A stretch of 64,000 nucleotides of DNA from Amycolatopsis sp. NBC_00345 (GCF_036116635.1 NZ_CP107995.1:5890001-5954000); one strand, 5' to 3'. Shown: positions 40,942 to 49,949, counted from the stretch's first letter. The notes: generated by a model not told the origin, from the sequence alone. A program made the numbers and translations.

Positions 40942-41886
40942 ATGACGACCAAGACCAGGCTCGCCGCCGCTGCGGGCGGGGTGATCGTGACCGGCGCGCT
41001 GCTCGCCGCGTGCGGCAGCGCGCCGGCCGGCACCCCCGGGGCGGCGGCCAAACCCGCCGCCGCCGAAATCGCCGCCACGATCAGCCAGGACGAAGCGGTC
41101 GCGAGCGCGCCGGTGGGCCAGAACCTGCCCATTTCGTCCACTGTGGACCGGATCCGCCAACGCGGTGAGCTGGTCTTCGCGGGCAGCCGCAACACCCTCG
41201 GCTTCTCCCAGCTCGACCCGGCCACCGGCAAGATCTCCGGGTTCGACGCGGGGATGGCCGACCTGCTCGCCAAGTACCTGCTGGGCAAGCCGTCGACGAA
41301 GATGCAGAGCGGCGGCTCGGATACCCGGGAAGCGTTGCTGGGCAACCACACCATCGACGTCGCGATCCAGACTTACACGATCACCCCGGAGCGCGCCCAG
41401 CTGGTCGCCTTCGCCGGCCCGTACTACGAGGCCGCGAGCGGCATCGTGGTCAAGGCGACCGACACCAGCATCACCAAGGCCGCCGACCTGGCGGGCAAGA
41501 AGGTGGCGACGGAGTCCGGCGCGGCGAAGTCGGCGCTGGTCGACGAGGTGCCCACCGCGCAGCCGGTGCTGTTCGACACCACCGCGCAGTGCATCGCCGC
41601 GGTGGAGCAGGGCCGCGCGGACGCCGTCACCCTGAACAACGCGTCGCTGCTCGGCGCGACCGCGACGAAGACGGACGTGAAACTGCTGCCCGCGACCTTC
41701 GGCAAGAACCCGTTCGGCATCGGCCTGCCGAAGGACGACCCGGCGTTCAAGACGATCGTCAACGGGTTCCTGGAGAAGATCGAGGCGGACGGCACCTGGG
41801 CCAAGCTGTGGTCGGGCACCGTCGGCAAGCTGCTGAAGACCCCGCCGCCGGCGCCGCCGAAGGTCGGCTCGGTCCCGGGTTCCTGA
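40942..41886 (+). CDS. Amino-acid-type ABC substrate-binding lipoprotein (family 3)
   Basis: The 314-residue protein has a lipoprotein signal with lipobox LLAACG, then a family-3 fold: IRQRGELVFAGSRNTLGFSQ, GKISGFDAGMADLLAKYLLG, DVAIQTYTITPERAQLVAFAGPYY, and FGKNPFGIGLPKDDPAFKTI. The extra linker of about 40 residues after the lipobox, Ala/Pro-rich, is longer than usual. The ligand is probably an amino acid or small amide. AGGAGAG precedes the ATG. Confidence 0.93.
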   Translation: MTTKTRLAAAAGGVIVTGALLAACGSAPAGTPGAAAKPAAAEIAATISQDEAVASAPVGQNLPISSTVDRIRQRGELVFAGSRNTLGFSQLDPATGKISGFDAGMADLLAKYLLGKPSTKMQSGGSDTREALLGNHTIDVAIQTYTITPERAQLVAFAGPYYEAASGIVVKATDTSITKAADLAGKKVATESGAAKSALVDEVPTAQPVLFDTTAQCIAAVEQGRADAVTLNNASLLGATATKTDVKLLPATFGKNPFGIGLPKDDPAFKTIVNGFLEKIEADGTWAKLWSGTVGKLLKTPPPAPPKVGSVPGS

Positions 41887-41908
41887 GCGCACACCGATCG
41901 GAGGCCCC

Positions 41909-42553
41909 ATGTCCGTGCTCTTCGCGCACCTCGGCGAACTGCTGACCGGTCTGCTGACCACCCTCGAGCTGGCCGTGCTCTCGTTCCCGCTGGCGCTGGT
42001 GGCCGGCACCGTGCTCGGCGTCTGCCGGGTGAGCCCGATCGGGCCACTGCAGTCCGCGGCCGGGTTCTACGTGCACTGCCTGCGCAATTCGCCGCTGCTG
42101 CTGATCCTGGTCATGGTGGTCTTCGGCCTGCCCTACCTCGGCGCGACCATCCCGCTGTTCGGCTCGGTCGTGCTGGGGCTGGGCCTCTACTTCGGCGCGT
42201 ACGTCTGCGAAACGGTCCGGTCCGGCATCGCCGGAGTCCCCATCGGACAGATCGAAGCGGCCCGCGCGCTGGGCCTGACGTTCTCCGGTGTCCTGCGGCA
42301 AGTGGTGCTGCCGCAGGCGTTCCGGTCGATGGTCCAGCCGCTGGGCACGATCTTCATCAACGTCAGCCTGGCCTCCGCGCTCGGCGCCGCGGTCGGCGTC
42401 CAGGAGCTGACCGGCTCGGCCCGCCAGTTCAACCTGGACTACGCGCAGCCGGTGCCCAGCTTCATCGCGGCGGTCGTCGGCTACCTGCTGATCACCCTGA
42501 CCGCCGGCCAATTGACCGGCGTCGTCGAACGGAAAGTGCGGGTCCGGCGATGA
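41909..42553 (+). CDS. Polar amino-acid ABC permease, subunit 1
   Basis: The 214-residue permease has the HisM/GlnP pattern: LLTGLLTTLELAVLSFPLAL, HCLRNSPLLLILVMVVFGLP, and the coupling loop GQIEAARALGLTFSGVLRQVVLPQAFR. About five membrane spans are visible. The next permease ATG overlaps its stop codon. Confidence 0.93.
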   Translation: MSVLFAHLGELLTGLLTTLELAVLSFPLALVAGTVLGVCRVSPIGPLQSAAGFYVHCLRNSPLLLILVMVVFGLPYLGATIPLFGSVVLGLGLYFGAYVCETVRSGIAGVPIGQIEAARALGLTFSGVLRQVVLPQAFRSMVQPLGTIFINVSLASALGAAVGVQELTGSARQFNLDYAQPVPSFIAAVVGYLLITLTAGQLTGVVERKVRVRR

Positions 42554-43410
42554 CCTCCGACACCGGCCTCTTCGACGAGCTGGGACCGAAAGCGCGCAAG
42601 CGGCTGCGGATCGCCACGGTGGTGTCCGTCGTGGTGCTGATCGGCCTGATCGCCGGCGCGGTCGCCCAGCTCGCCCACGTGCAGCAGCTCACCGCCCGGC
42701 TGTGGGAGCCGCTGATCCAGTGGCCGAACCTGCGTTACCTGCTCGACGGGCTGCTCACCACCCTGGAGATCGGCCTGGTGGCGGCCGCGCTCTCCCTGGT
42801 GTTCGGCACCCTGTCCGGGCTCGGCCGGCTCTCGTCGCACCGGTGGCTTTCGCTGCCGTGCGCCGCGGCCGTCGAGCTGTTCCGGGCGATCCCGCTGATC
42901 CTGCTGGTGTACTTCTTCCTGATCGGCCTGCCCACGTTCGGCTGGAGCCTGCCGACGTTCTGGGTGCTGACCATCCCGATCGTGCTGCACGCCGGCGCGG
43001 TGTTCGCCGAGATCGTCCGCGCCGGGGTGAACTCGCTCGACCGCGGGCAGTTCGACGCCGCGGCCGCGATCGGGCTGCGCCGCGGGCAGACGATGCGGCT
43101 CGTGGTGCTGCCCCAGGTGTTCCGGGCGCTGCGGCCGGCGCTGGTCACGCAGGTGATCCGGACGTTGAAGGAGTCGAGCCTCGGCTACGTCGTCAGCTAC
43201 CCGGAGCTGCTGCGCAACGGCCAGGTGATCGGCGAGTACAACGCGAACTTCCTGCAGACGTACGCGCTCACCGCGGTGATCTACATCGTCATCAACTTCG
43301 GGCTTTCGCGGATCGCCGACCTGCTCGACCGGCCGCGCCGTCCCCGGCGGACGACCGCCGCGTCACCGGCCGTGCCCACCGTTCCCAGCGAGACGCTGAG
43401 CCTCCGGTGA
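42550..43410 (+). CDS. Polar amino-acid ABC permease, subunit 2
   Basis: The 286-residue permease repeats the same architecture (LLDGLLTTLEIGLVAAALSL, ELFRAIPLILLVYFFLIGLP, and the coupling loop GQFDAAAAIGLRRGQTMRLVVLPQVFRA). It carries an extra N-terminal segment of about 50 residues with its own membrane span. It forms a heterodimeric pore with subunit 1. Its TGA overlaps the GTG start of the SGNH gene. Confidence 0.93.
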   Translation: MTSDTGLFDELGPKARKRLRIATVVSVVVLIGLIAGAVAQLAHVQQLTARLWEPLIQWPNLRYLLDGLLTTLEIGLVAAALSLVFGTLSGLGRLSSHRWLSLPCAAAVELFRAIPLILLVYFFLIGLPTFGWSLPTFWVLTIPIVLHAGAVFAEIVRAGVNSLDRGQFDAAAAIGLRRGQTMRLVVLPQVFRALRPALVTQVIRTLKESSLGYVVSYPELLRNGQVIGEYNANFLQTYALTAVIYIVINFGLSRIADLLDRPRRPRRTTAASPAVPTVPSETLSLR

Positions 43411-44354
43411 TCCTCGCCGCGGACGATCCCCGGCTGCTGCTCACCGGCCACGCGGAGCTGCTGCGCGAGGACGGCCGGCTCGTGCCCGTCCGCCTGCCCC
43501 GCGGGTATGCCGACCCGGGCCTCACCGCCGCGGCCGCTGTGCCCGCGGGCGTCCGGCTGGCCTTCGACAGCGACGCGACCGGCTTCGAGTGGGACGCCAC
43601 GTCGTCCGCGGCGCCGTTTGACGTGGTGGTGGACGGCGAGCTGGTGCTCCGCTCGCGCGAGACGCCGTTACGAGTCTCGGGGCTTGTCTTGGGGCGCAAG
43701 CGATTTGAGATCTGGCTGCCACAGCTGGGTCACGTCCGGCTGGGCCCGTTGCGCCTGCCCGGCGGCGCTGTCGTGGCGCCTCCGGCGATCCGTCCACAGT
43801 GGACCGCGTACGGCAGCTCCATCACCCAGTGCACCGGCGCGGACGGGCCTTCCGAAACCTGGCCCGCGCTGGTCGCGTCGGCGAACGACTGGACGTTGCG
43901 CTGTCTCGGCTTCGCCCGGCAGTGCCACCTCGACCCGGTGGTCGCCCGGCTGATCCGCGACACCCCGGCCGACCTGATCAGCCTGTGCGTCGGCACCAAC
44001 ATCCACGGCGCGGCGAGTTTCAGCGCGCGCACCCTGGCCCCCGCGCTCACGGGCTTCGTCCGCACCATCCGCGACGGCCATCCCGACACCCCGCTGGCCG
44101 TCCTCTCACCTCCGGTGGCCCCCGACCGTGAGCGCGCGGCGAACGCCGTGGGCCTCACCCTGGCCGACGTCCGCGCCGAGGTGGAGTCAGCCGTGCGCGC
44201 GCTCCAGAAAGACGACCCGGCGCTCACCCTGGTCCCCGGTCCGGAGATCGCCGACGCCGCCTGGCTGGCCGACGGAGTCCACCCGTCCGCCGACGGCTAC
44301 CGCCGGATGGCCGGCCGGCTGACCCCGGTCCTCGGCGGCCTCATTACCTGCTAG
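43407..44354 (+). CDS. SGNH/GDSL-type hydrolase
   Basis: The 315-residue protein has an N-terminal beta domain (residues 1-130) and a C-terminal SGNH domain. The nucleophile block is YGSSITQC, the Gly block GFARQCHLDP, the Asn block CVGTNIHG and the catalytic DGVHPSADGY. Such two-domain SGNH enzymes are often deacylases or acetyl esterases. No signal peptide is present, so it acts on imported material, consistent with being the last gene of the importer operon. GTG start, coupled to the permease stop. Confidence 0.87.
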   Translation: MILAADDPRLLLTGHAELLREDGRLVPVRLPRGYADPGLTAAAAVPAGVRLAFDSDATGFEWDATSSAAPFDVVVDGELVLRSRETPLRVSGLVLGRKRFEIWLPQLGHVRLGPLRLPGGAVVAPPAIRPQWTAYGSSITQCTGADGPSETWPALVASANDWTLRCLGFARQCHLDPVVARLIRDTPADLISLCVGTNIHGAASFSARTLAPALTGFVRTIRDGHPDTPLAVLSPPVAPDRERAANAVGLTLADVRAEVESAVRALQKDDPALTLVPGPEIADAAWLADGVHPSADGYRRMAGRLTPVLGGLITC

Positions 44355-44359
44355 GTAAT
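44343..44359. promoter_or_regulatory. ATTACCT-type palindrome at the SGNH stop codon
   Basis: ATTACCT-GCT-AGGTAAT is a perfect 7-bp inverted repeat overlapping the SGNH gene end. The same half-site recurs in the 22-bp palindrome at 50647-50668. Confidence 0.5.
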
Positions 44360-44360
44360 T

Positions 44361-44379
44361 TACATACAGACTGTATGTA
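44361..44379. promoter_or_regulatory. TetR operator-like palindrome
   Basis: TACATACAG-A-CTGTATGTA is a perfect 9-bp inverted repeat ending 15 bases before the hydrolase ATG. It is the natural site for the TetR protein encoded as the second gene of this unit, giving negative autoregulation. Confidence 0.7.
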
Positions 44380-44394
44380 TGTACTTTGGCCGGT

Positions 44395-45261
44395 ATGACA
44401 CGAGGCGAAGAACTGGGACAGGAGCGCAGCGTCCGGCTGCCGCAGGGCGAGCTGCGCTACTTCGAACGCGGCGAGGGCCCGTCGGTGGTGTTCCTGCACG
44501 GGGTGCTGACGAACGCGCTGCTGTGGCGGAAGGTCGTGCCCGACGTCGCGGCGGCCGGGTTCCGCTGCCTGGCGCCGGACCTGCCGCTGGGCGCGCACAC
44601 CGTCCCGATGCGGGCGGACGCCGACCTGAGCGTGCCGGGGGTCGCCACGCTGATCGGCGACCTGCTCGACGCGCTGGACCTGCACGACGTCACGCTGGTC
44701 GCGAACGACACCGGCGGCGCGCTGACGCAGGTCCTGCTCGCGCGGTACCCCGAGCGCGTCGGCCGGGTCGTGCTGACGCCGTCGGACAGCTTGGAGTACT
44801 TCTTCCCGCCGATCTTCCGGACGCTGCCGGTGATCGCGCGGGTCCCGGGGTCGATGGCGGTGCTCGGGCAGCTGCTGCGGATCCGGGCGCTGTACGGGCT
44901 GCCCCTGCTGTTCGGCTGGGTGACCAAGCACCCGCTGGCGCCGGAGATCGCCGACGACTACCTGACCCGGCTGCACCGCTCCGCCGGCCTGCGCCGGGAC
45001 CTGCGGAAGCTGCTGCGCACCGTCCATTCGCGACACACGCTGGCCGCGGCGGAGAAGCTGCGGCACTTCGAGCGGCCGGTGCTGCTGGTGTGGGCGAGCG
45101 AGGACAAGCTGTTCCCGATCCGCCTCGCGCACCGGCTGGCCGAGCTGCTGCCCGACGCGAAACTGGTGGAGGTGGCCGACTCCTACACGTTCGTCTCCGA
45201 GGACCAGCCGGCGGAGCTGGCCCGCCACGTCGTCGAGTTCGCGGGCGCCATGGCAGATTAG
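44395..45261 (+). CDS. Alpha/beta hydrolase (haloalkane-dehalogenase/epoxide-hydrolase-like)
   Basis: The 288-residue protein has the oxyanion HG motif VVFLHGVLTNALLW, a nucleophile elbow VANDTGGALTQVLLAR and a late acidic residue in WASEDKLFP. The elbow position is Asp (NDTGG), as in epoxide hydrolases and dehalogenases rather than Ser esterases. The expected final His is not obvious, as the C-terminal segment reads VADSYTFVSEDQP; this could mean altered chemistry or loss of activity. There is no Shine-Dalgarno before the ATG. The TetR gene follows five bases later. Confidence 0.83.
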   Translation: MTRGEELGQERSVRLPQGELRYFERGEGPSVVFLHGVLTNALLWRKVVPDVAAAGFRCLAPDLPLGAHTVPMRADADLSVPGVATLIGDLLDALDLHDVTLVANDTGGALTQVLLARYPERVGRVVLTPSDSLEYFFPPIFRTLPVIARVPGSMAVLGQLLRIRALYGLPLLFGWVTKHPLAPEIADDYLTRLHRSAGLRRDLRKLLRTVHSRHTLAAAEKLRHFERPVLLVWASEDKLFPIRLAHRLAELLPDAKLVEVADSYTFVSEDQPAELARHVVEFAGAMAD

Positions 45262-45265
45262 GCGG

Positions 45266-45862
45266 GTGCGACGTACCCAGCAGGACCGCTCCGCCGGCAC
45301 CAGGACCGCCCTGACCACGGCCGCGCGTGAGCTGTTCACCACCCGCGGCTACCAGGCCGTGCCCGCCGAGGAGATCACCCGCACCGCGGGCGTCACCCGG
45401 GGCGCGCTCTACCACCACTTCGGTGACAAGCAGGGCCTGTTCCGCGCGGTCGTCGAAGAGGTGGAGCGCGAGATCACTGCCGAGGTCGAGTCCGCGCTGG
45501 AGCAGGCACCGGACACGCTCACCGGCATGGCCACCGCGCTCAGCGTGTTCCTCGACATCTGCCTGCGCGACGACGTCCGGCGCATCTCGCTGACGGACGC
45601 GCCCGCCGTGCTGGGCTGGGAAGCCTGGCGGGAACTGGAGGCCGAGTACGGGCTGAAGCTGCTGGTCGACGCGCTGGCCGGCGCCCACGCCGAAGGCCTG
45701 CTCGTCGACCTGCCGCTGCGGACGCTGGCGCAGCTCGTGCTGAGCGCGGTGATGGAGGCCGCGCGCATGATCGCCGCGGCCGACGACCCGGCCCGCGTCC
45801 GCGCCGAGGCCGAGCAGGTGTTCGCCGGCTGGCTCGGGAGCCTGCTGCGCCCCGCGAGCTGA
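45266..45862 (+). CDS. TetR-family transcriptional regulator
   Basis: The 198-residue protein has the TetR domain (TRTALTTAARELFTTRGYQA, then EEITRTAGVTRGALYHHF and GDKQGLFRAVVEE, residues about 12-65) and a helical ligand domain. It is in an operon with the upstream alpha/beta hydrolase and probably represses both through the palindrome at 44361-44379. GTG start. Confidence 0.9.
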   Translation: MRRTQQDRSAGTRTALTTAARELFTTRGYQAVPAEEITRTAGVTRGALYHHFGDKQGLFRAVVEEVEREITAEVESALEQAPDTLTGMATALSVFLDICLRDDVRRISLTDAPAVLGWEAWRELEAEYGLKLLVDALAGAHAEGLLVDLPLRTLAQLVLSAVMEAARMIAAADDPARVRAEAEQVFAGWLGSLLRPAS

Positions 45863-45895
45863 GCGCCGCCGATCGGGCTGTGCGACGGTGGGGTG

Positions 45896-46954
45896 ATGGA
45901 CGAGGTGATGACTGCCGCGATCCTGACGCGGCACGGAGGTCTTGAGGCGCTTGAACTCCACCGGGACTGGCCGGTGCCCCGGCCCGGGCCCGGCGAGGTG
46001 CTCGTCCGCGTGACCGCCGCGGCGCTGAACAATACCGATGTGTGGACACGTGAAGGCGCGTACGGCACGGCGGCGGACCCGGACGCGCTCAGCGGATGGC
46101 GCGGCCCCATCGACTTCCCGCGAATCCAGGGCGGCGACATCGCCGGAGTGGCCGTCGAAAGCGGCCGCCGCGTGCTCGTCGACCCGGCGATCTACCGTGA
46201 CGGCGGCCAGGACGCGCCGCCGGTCGGGCTGCTGGGCAGCGAGGCGGACGGCGGATTCGCGGAGTACGTCGTGGTGCCCGCCGACCAGGTCCACGACGTC
46301 ACCGCGTCACCGCTGAGCGACGAGGAACTGGCGTGCCTGCCCGTCGCGTACGGGACGGCGATGGGCATGCTGGAACGAGCCGGGATCAAGGCCGGTGAGA
46401 CGGTGCTGGTCACCGGCGCTTCCGGCGGCGTCGGCGCGGCGCTGGTGCAGCTCGCCGCCGCTCGCGGGGCGCGGGCGTACGCCGTGACCAGCGCGGCGAA
46501 GGCCTACGCGGTCATGGAATTGGGTGCTTCGGGTGTGATCCTGCGTGATGCCGGGGGCACGGGTGCTGCCGCTGGAGATGTCGCCGAGCAAGTCCGCGCT
46601 CTGGGCCCCCTGGACGCGGTCGCGGACGTCGCCGGCGGCCCCCTGCTGGCCGACCTGCTCCCCCTGCTCCGTGACGACGGCCGCTGGGTGATCGCCGGCG
46701 CCGTCGCGGGCGCGCTGGTGCAGCTGGACCTCCGCCGGCTGTACCTGCACAACATCCGGCTGATCGGCTCGTCGATGCACACGCGCCCGCACTTCGCCGA
46801 ACTCGTGCGCACCGCGCTGTCGGGCGCGGTCCGTCCCCCGGTCGCGGCCACCCACCCGCTGGCGTCGCTAACCGAGGCGCAGCAACAGTTCCTGCACCAC
46901 AACCACGTGGGAAAGATCGTCGTACGGCCGAAACTCACTTCGATTGAGGCCTGA
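45896..46954 (+). CDS. Zinc-type MDR alcohol dehydrogenase/quinone oxidoreductase
   Basis: The 352-residue protein begins with the GroES-like fold (MTAAILTRHGGLEALELHRD, PGPGEVLVRVTAAALNNTDV) and has the cofactor loop VTGASGGVGAALVQLAAARG near residue 175. Three inserted residues and the IQGGDIAGVAVESGRRV segment are usual for quinone-oxidoreductase-like MDR enzymes. The GTG three bases upstream is an equally possible start. The last 20 bases overlap the convergent TetR gene. Confidence 0.87.
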   Translation: MDEVMTAAILTRHGGLEALELHRDWPVPRPGPGEVLVRVTAAALNNTDVWTREGAYGTAADPDALSGWRGPIDFPRIQGGDIAGVAVESGRRVLVDPAIYRDGGQDAPPVGLLGSEADGGFAEYVVVPADQVHDVTASPLSDEELACLPVAYGTAMGMLERAGIKAGETVLVTGASGGVGAALVQLAAARGARAYAVTSAAKAYAVMELGASGVILRDAGGTGAAAGDVAEQVRALGPLDAVADVAGGPLLADLLPLLRDDGRWVIAGAVAGALVQLDLRRLYLHNIRLIGSSMHTRPHFAELVRTALSGAVRPPVAATHPLASLTEAQQQFLHHNHVGKIVVRPKLTSIEA

Positions 46955-47534
46955 GCAGGTCCTCGACCAGGGTGCTCACCAATCCACGAGGAACGCTGGA
47001 CCCGGTCAGCGCGCAGTAGACGATCGGGCCGATCAGTGCGTCGAGTGTGGCGTCGGGGCTGAGCCTGGGTGAGATCTCGCCGGCGTCGATCGCGCGCGCG
47101 AGCATCTCGCGTTCCTGCTCGCGGCGTGGGCCGAGGTAACGCTGGTGGAAGCTCCGGGCCGTCTCGGGATCGTGCTGGGCCTCGGCCATGAGCGCGAGCA
47201 GGACCTTGCCGGCCGGGTCGCGGGTGAGGAACCGCGCGAAGCCGCGCAGGTAGGTCTGGATGCTTTCCGCGGTCGGCTTCTCGGTCGGGACGGCGGAACG
47301 CTTGTCGCTGTCCTCGATGAGCGTGTCAAGGAGGACCTCGACCTTCGAGGGCCACCACCGGTAGATCGTCTGCTTGCCGACACCGGCGCGGCGCGCGATC
47401 GCCTCGACGGTCAGAGCGCCGAATCCGTGCTCGACGAGGAGATCGTCGGCGGCGTGAAGCACGGCCAGGCGCGCGGCTTCGTCGCGCCGGTTGCCCGAGC
47501 GGGTCCGGCGGGGCTGGGAGCTGGCAGCGGGCAT
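46935..47534 (-). CDS. TetR-family transcriptional regulator
   Basis: The 199-residue protein has the TetR helix-turn-helix (AARLAVLHAADDLLVEHGFG, then VEAIARRAGVGKQTIYRWW, residues about 20-70). Its C-terminal domain is of the common TetR_C type (FARFLTRDPAGKVLLALMAE, FHQRYLGPRREQEREML). It diverges from an SDR gene and a 7-bp inverted repeat lies between the two starts, so it probably represses that SDR and itself. Confidence 0.9.
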   Translation of the reverse strand: MPAASSQPRRTRSGNRRDEAARLAVLHAADDLLVEHGFGALTVEAIARRAGVGKQTIYRWWPSKVEVLLDTLIEDSDKRSAVPTEKPTAESIQTYLRGFARFLTRDPAGKVLLALMAEAQHDPETARSFHQRYLGPRREQEREMLARAIDAGEISPRLSPDATLDALIGPIVYCALTGSSVPRGLVSTLVEDLLRPQSK

Positions 47535-47563
47535 GCGGGACACCTTACCGGCAGCGGTATTGT

Positions 47564-47580
47564 CGAGACGCAACGTCTCG
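47564..47580. promoter_or_regulatory. TetR operator-like palindrome
   Basis: CGAGACG-CAA-CGTCTCG is a perfect 7-bp inverted repeat centred in the TetR/SDR spacer. Confidence 0.6.
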
Positions 47581-47617
47581 TCTATGCTGAGTTTTCCGCA
47601 CCATGAATGGAGTCACC

Positions 47618-48307
47618 GTGTCCGACACATCCCGCGCCCTCGTCATCGGAGCCTCGCGAGGGCTGGGCCTCGTCCTAGCGAACGAGCTGGCCCGGCGCGG
47701 CTGGCAAGTCACCGCCACGACGCGCCGGAGCGGCGGCGAGCTGCAAGCGAATGCCGACGCCTCCGCGGGACGGCTGACGGTCGAATCACTGGAGATGACC
47801 AGCCCCGAGCAGCTGGCCGCGCTGCGCGAGCGCCTGTCCGGCACCCGGTTCGACCTGCTGTTCGTCAACGCCGCGATCAACCGGGGCAACCTGCCCATCG
47901 GCGAGGTCCCGACCGGCATGTTCACCGAGGTGATGATCACCAACGCGCTGAGCCCGCTGCGCGCCCTCGAAGCCCTGCGCGAACTCGTCGTGCCCGGCGG
48001 AACCGTCGCGATCATGTCGTCGGAGCAGGGCAGCATCTCGCAGAACACCGAGGACGGCTTCGAGCTTTACAAGGCCAGCAAGGCCGCGCTGAACCAGCTG
48101 ATGCGCAGCTACACCACCCGCTACGCCGACGACGGGCAAACCAAGCTGCTCATCGACCCCGGCCACAACAAAACCGACCTCGGCGGCCCCGACGCGCCCC
48201 TCACGGCCGAGGAGAGCATCCCCGCCGTCGTCGACGTCCTGGAGAAGCAGGCCGGCGCCCCTGGGCTCCAGTTCCTGGACCGCCACGGCGAGGTCGTCCC
48301 CTGGTGA
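47618..48307 (+). CDS. Short-chain dehydrogenase/reductase
   Basis: The 229-residue protein has IGASRGLGLVLANELARRG, FVNAAINRG in place of NNAG, MSSEQGSI with the catalytic Ser, and YKASKAALNQ (Tyr/Lys). This form, with a short C-terminus, resembles the csgA/carbonyl-reductase-like SDR branch. GTG at 47618 was chosen because GGAG lies six bases upstream; an ATG five codons earlier contains that site. It is probably controlled by the divergent TetR. Confidence 0.87.
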   Translation: MSDTSRALVIGASRGLGLVLANELARRGWQVTATTRRSGGELQANADASAGRLTVESLEMTSPEQLAALRERLSGTRFDLLFVNAAINRGNLPIGEVPTGMFTEVMITNALSPLRALEALRELVVPGGTVAIMSSEQGSISQNTEDGFELYKASKAALNQLMRSYTTRYADDGQTKLLIDPGHNKTDLGGPDAPLTAEESIPAVVDVLEKQAGAPGLQFLDRHGEVVPW

Positions 48308-48322
48308 CGCAGACCGGCGGGG

Positions 48323-49684
48323 TCAGAGGCGGATCGATTTCTTGTTCATGAACTCCTCGATCCCCAACGCCCCCAGCTCGCGCCCCATGCCCGAGCGCTT
48401 GATCCCGCCGAACGGCAGGTCCGCCTCCGAGCCGCCGGATTTGTTAAAGTAGACCATCCCCGCCTCAATACGGTCGGCGACCCGGCGGAGGCGGGCGGGG
48501 TCCGTGCCGAAGACGCTCGCGCCCAGGCCGAACGGGGAGTCGTTGGCGATGGCGATCGCCTCTTCCTCCGTGCCGGCACGGAAAACCAGCACAACGGGGC
48601 CGAAGATCTCCTCGCGGTAGGCGTCCATCTCCGGCGTGACGTCGGTGAGCACCGTGGCCTCCAGGTACGCGCCCGGGCCGTCCACGCGGTGGCCGCCGGT
48701 GCGGAGCGTGGCGCCCTGGCGGATGGCCGTCTCGACCTGGGCGGCGACCTCGTCCGCGGCGGCGACGGACGCGAGCGGCGGCAGTTTCGTCGCCGGGTCC
48801 GCCGGGTCGCCGGGCTGGTAGAAGTCGGCGACGCGTTTGGTCAGCCGGTCCACGAACTCGTCGTACAGCTCCGAAAGCACGATCATCCGCTTCGGCGCGT
48901 TGCACGACTGGCCGCAGTTGCGCATCCGGGCAGTGGCGACGGTGTTGACGGTCGTCTCGATGTCGTCGGTGTCCAGCACGATCAGCGGGTCGGACCCGCC
49001 CAGCTCCAGCACGCAGCGCTTGAGGTTCCGGCCCGCCTCCGCCGCGACGGAGATGCCCGCCTGCTCGCTGCCGGTCAGCGAAACGCCCTGGATACGCGCG
49101 TCCTCCAGCATCCACGGCACCTGGCGGCTGGACGCGAAGACGTTCACGTACGCGTCTTCCGGCACCCCCGCGTCGTGCAGGATCCGCTCGATCGCCGCGG
49201 CCGAGCGCGGGCAGATCGACGCGTGCTTGAGCAGGATCGTGTTGCCCAGCACCAGGTTCGGCGCCACGAACCGGGCCACCTGGTAACACGGGAAGTTCCA
49301 CGGCATCACGCCGAGCAGCGCGCCGATCGGCTCCTTGCGGATCACCGCGGCGCCGCCGCGCAGCGCCAGCGACTCGTCGGCGATCAGCTCCGGGCCGTGC
49401 TCCGCGTAGTAGTTGAAGATGTCCACGACGATGCCGACTTCGCCGCGGCCCTCGTTGATCCGCTTGCCCATCTCGAGGGTCATGATCGCGGCGAGCTCGT
49501 CGGCCCGCTCCGCGAACAGCTCCGCCGCGCGCGCCACGATGGCCGCGCGTTCGGCAACCGGCCGGAGCCGCCACGAGCCGTAGCCGCGGTGGACGCGCTC
49601 GATCGCCGCGCGGACCTCCTCGTCGGTGGCGTTCCCGATCTCCTCGATCCGTTCACCCGTCGCCGGGTTGGTGACTGTGTACAT
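48323..49684 (-). CDS. NAD(P)-dependent aldehyde dehydrogenase (succinate-semialdehyde type)
   Basis: The 453-residue protein is a full ALDH. MYTVTNPATGERIEEIGNAT opens it, GVMPWNFPCYQVARFVAPNL is the cofactor segment, ELGGSDPLIVL carries the general-base Glu, NCGQSCNAPKR the nucleophilic Cys, and EIFGPVVLVFRAG the closing motif. NPATG and the GSDP form fit the succinate-semialdehyde branch. The ATG has GGAGG about 12 bases upstream. The gap to the divergent LPMO gene contains a dre-type palindrome, but whether that affects this gene is uncertain. Confidence 0.92.
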   Translation of the reverse strand: MYTVTNPATGERIEEIGNATDEEVRAAIERVHRGYGSWRLRPVAERAAIVARAAELFAERADELAAIMTLEMGKRINEGRGEVGIVVDIFNYYAEHGPELIADESLALRGGAAVIRKEPIGALLGVMPWNFPCYQVARFVAPNLVLGNTILLKHASICPRSAAAIERILHDAGVPEDAYVNVFASSRQVPWMLEDARIQGVSLTGSEQAGISVAAEAGRNLKRCVLELGGSDPLIVLDTDDIETTVNTVATARMRNCGQSCNAPKRMIVLSELYDEFVDRLTKRVADFYQPGDPADPATKLPPLASVAAADEVAAQVETAIRQGATLRTGGHRVDGPGAYLEATVLTDVTPEMDAYREEIFGPVVLVFRAGTEEEAIAIANDSPFGLGASVFGTDPARLRRVADRIEAGMVYFNKSGGSEADLPFGGIKRSGMGRELGALGIEEFMNKKSIRL

Positions 49685-49822
49685 GGCGGCGTGGATCCTC
49701 CGTGCTTCACGAACGCGTGCGATTGGACCCACTCAGTCTACTGCATACAATATGGAGTCGCCAATGCCGCATCTCCAGCGTCCATTCAGGCGACGTCCTG
49801 ACCGAATCGCCCGAATCTGCCG

Positions 49823-49838
49823 TATGGTCTAGACCACA
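49823..49838. promoter_or_regulatory. DasR-responsive element (dre)-like palindrome
   Basis: TATGGTCTAGACCACA contains the perfect core TGGTCTAGACCA of the DasR site known from Streptomyces chitin and N-acetylglucosamine genes. It lies 112 bases before the LPMO start. Confidence 0.8.
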
Positions 49839-49949
49839 CTTCTCTCCCCCCTCCGCCCGCGCTCCACTCGCCGCGGCCGGTCGATCGCGCCTGCCCGAGG
49901 CCGCGACCGGCCGTCACGGGAGCGGGCCTGCCTGTAGAAGGAGCCCGGC

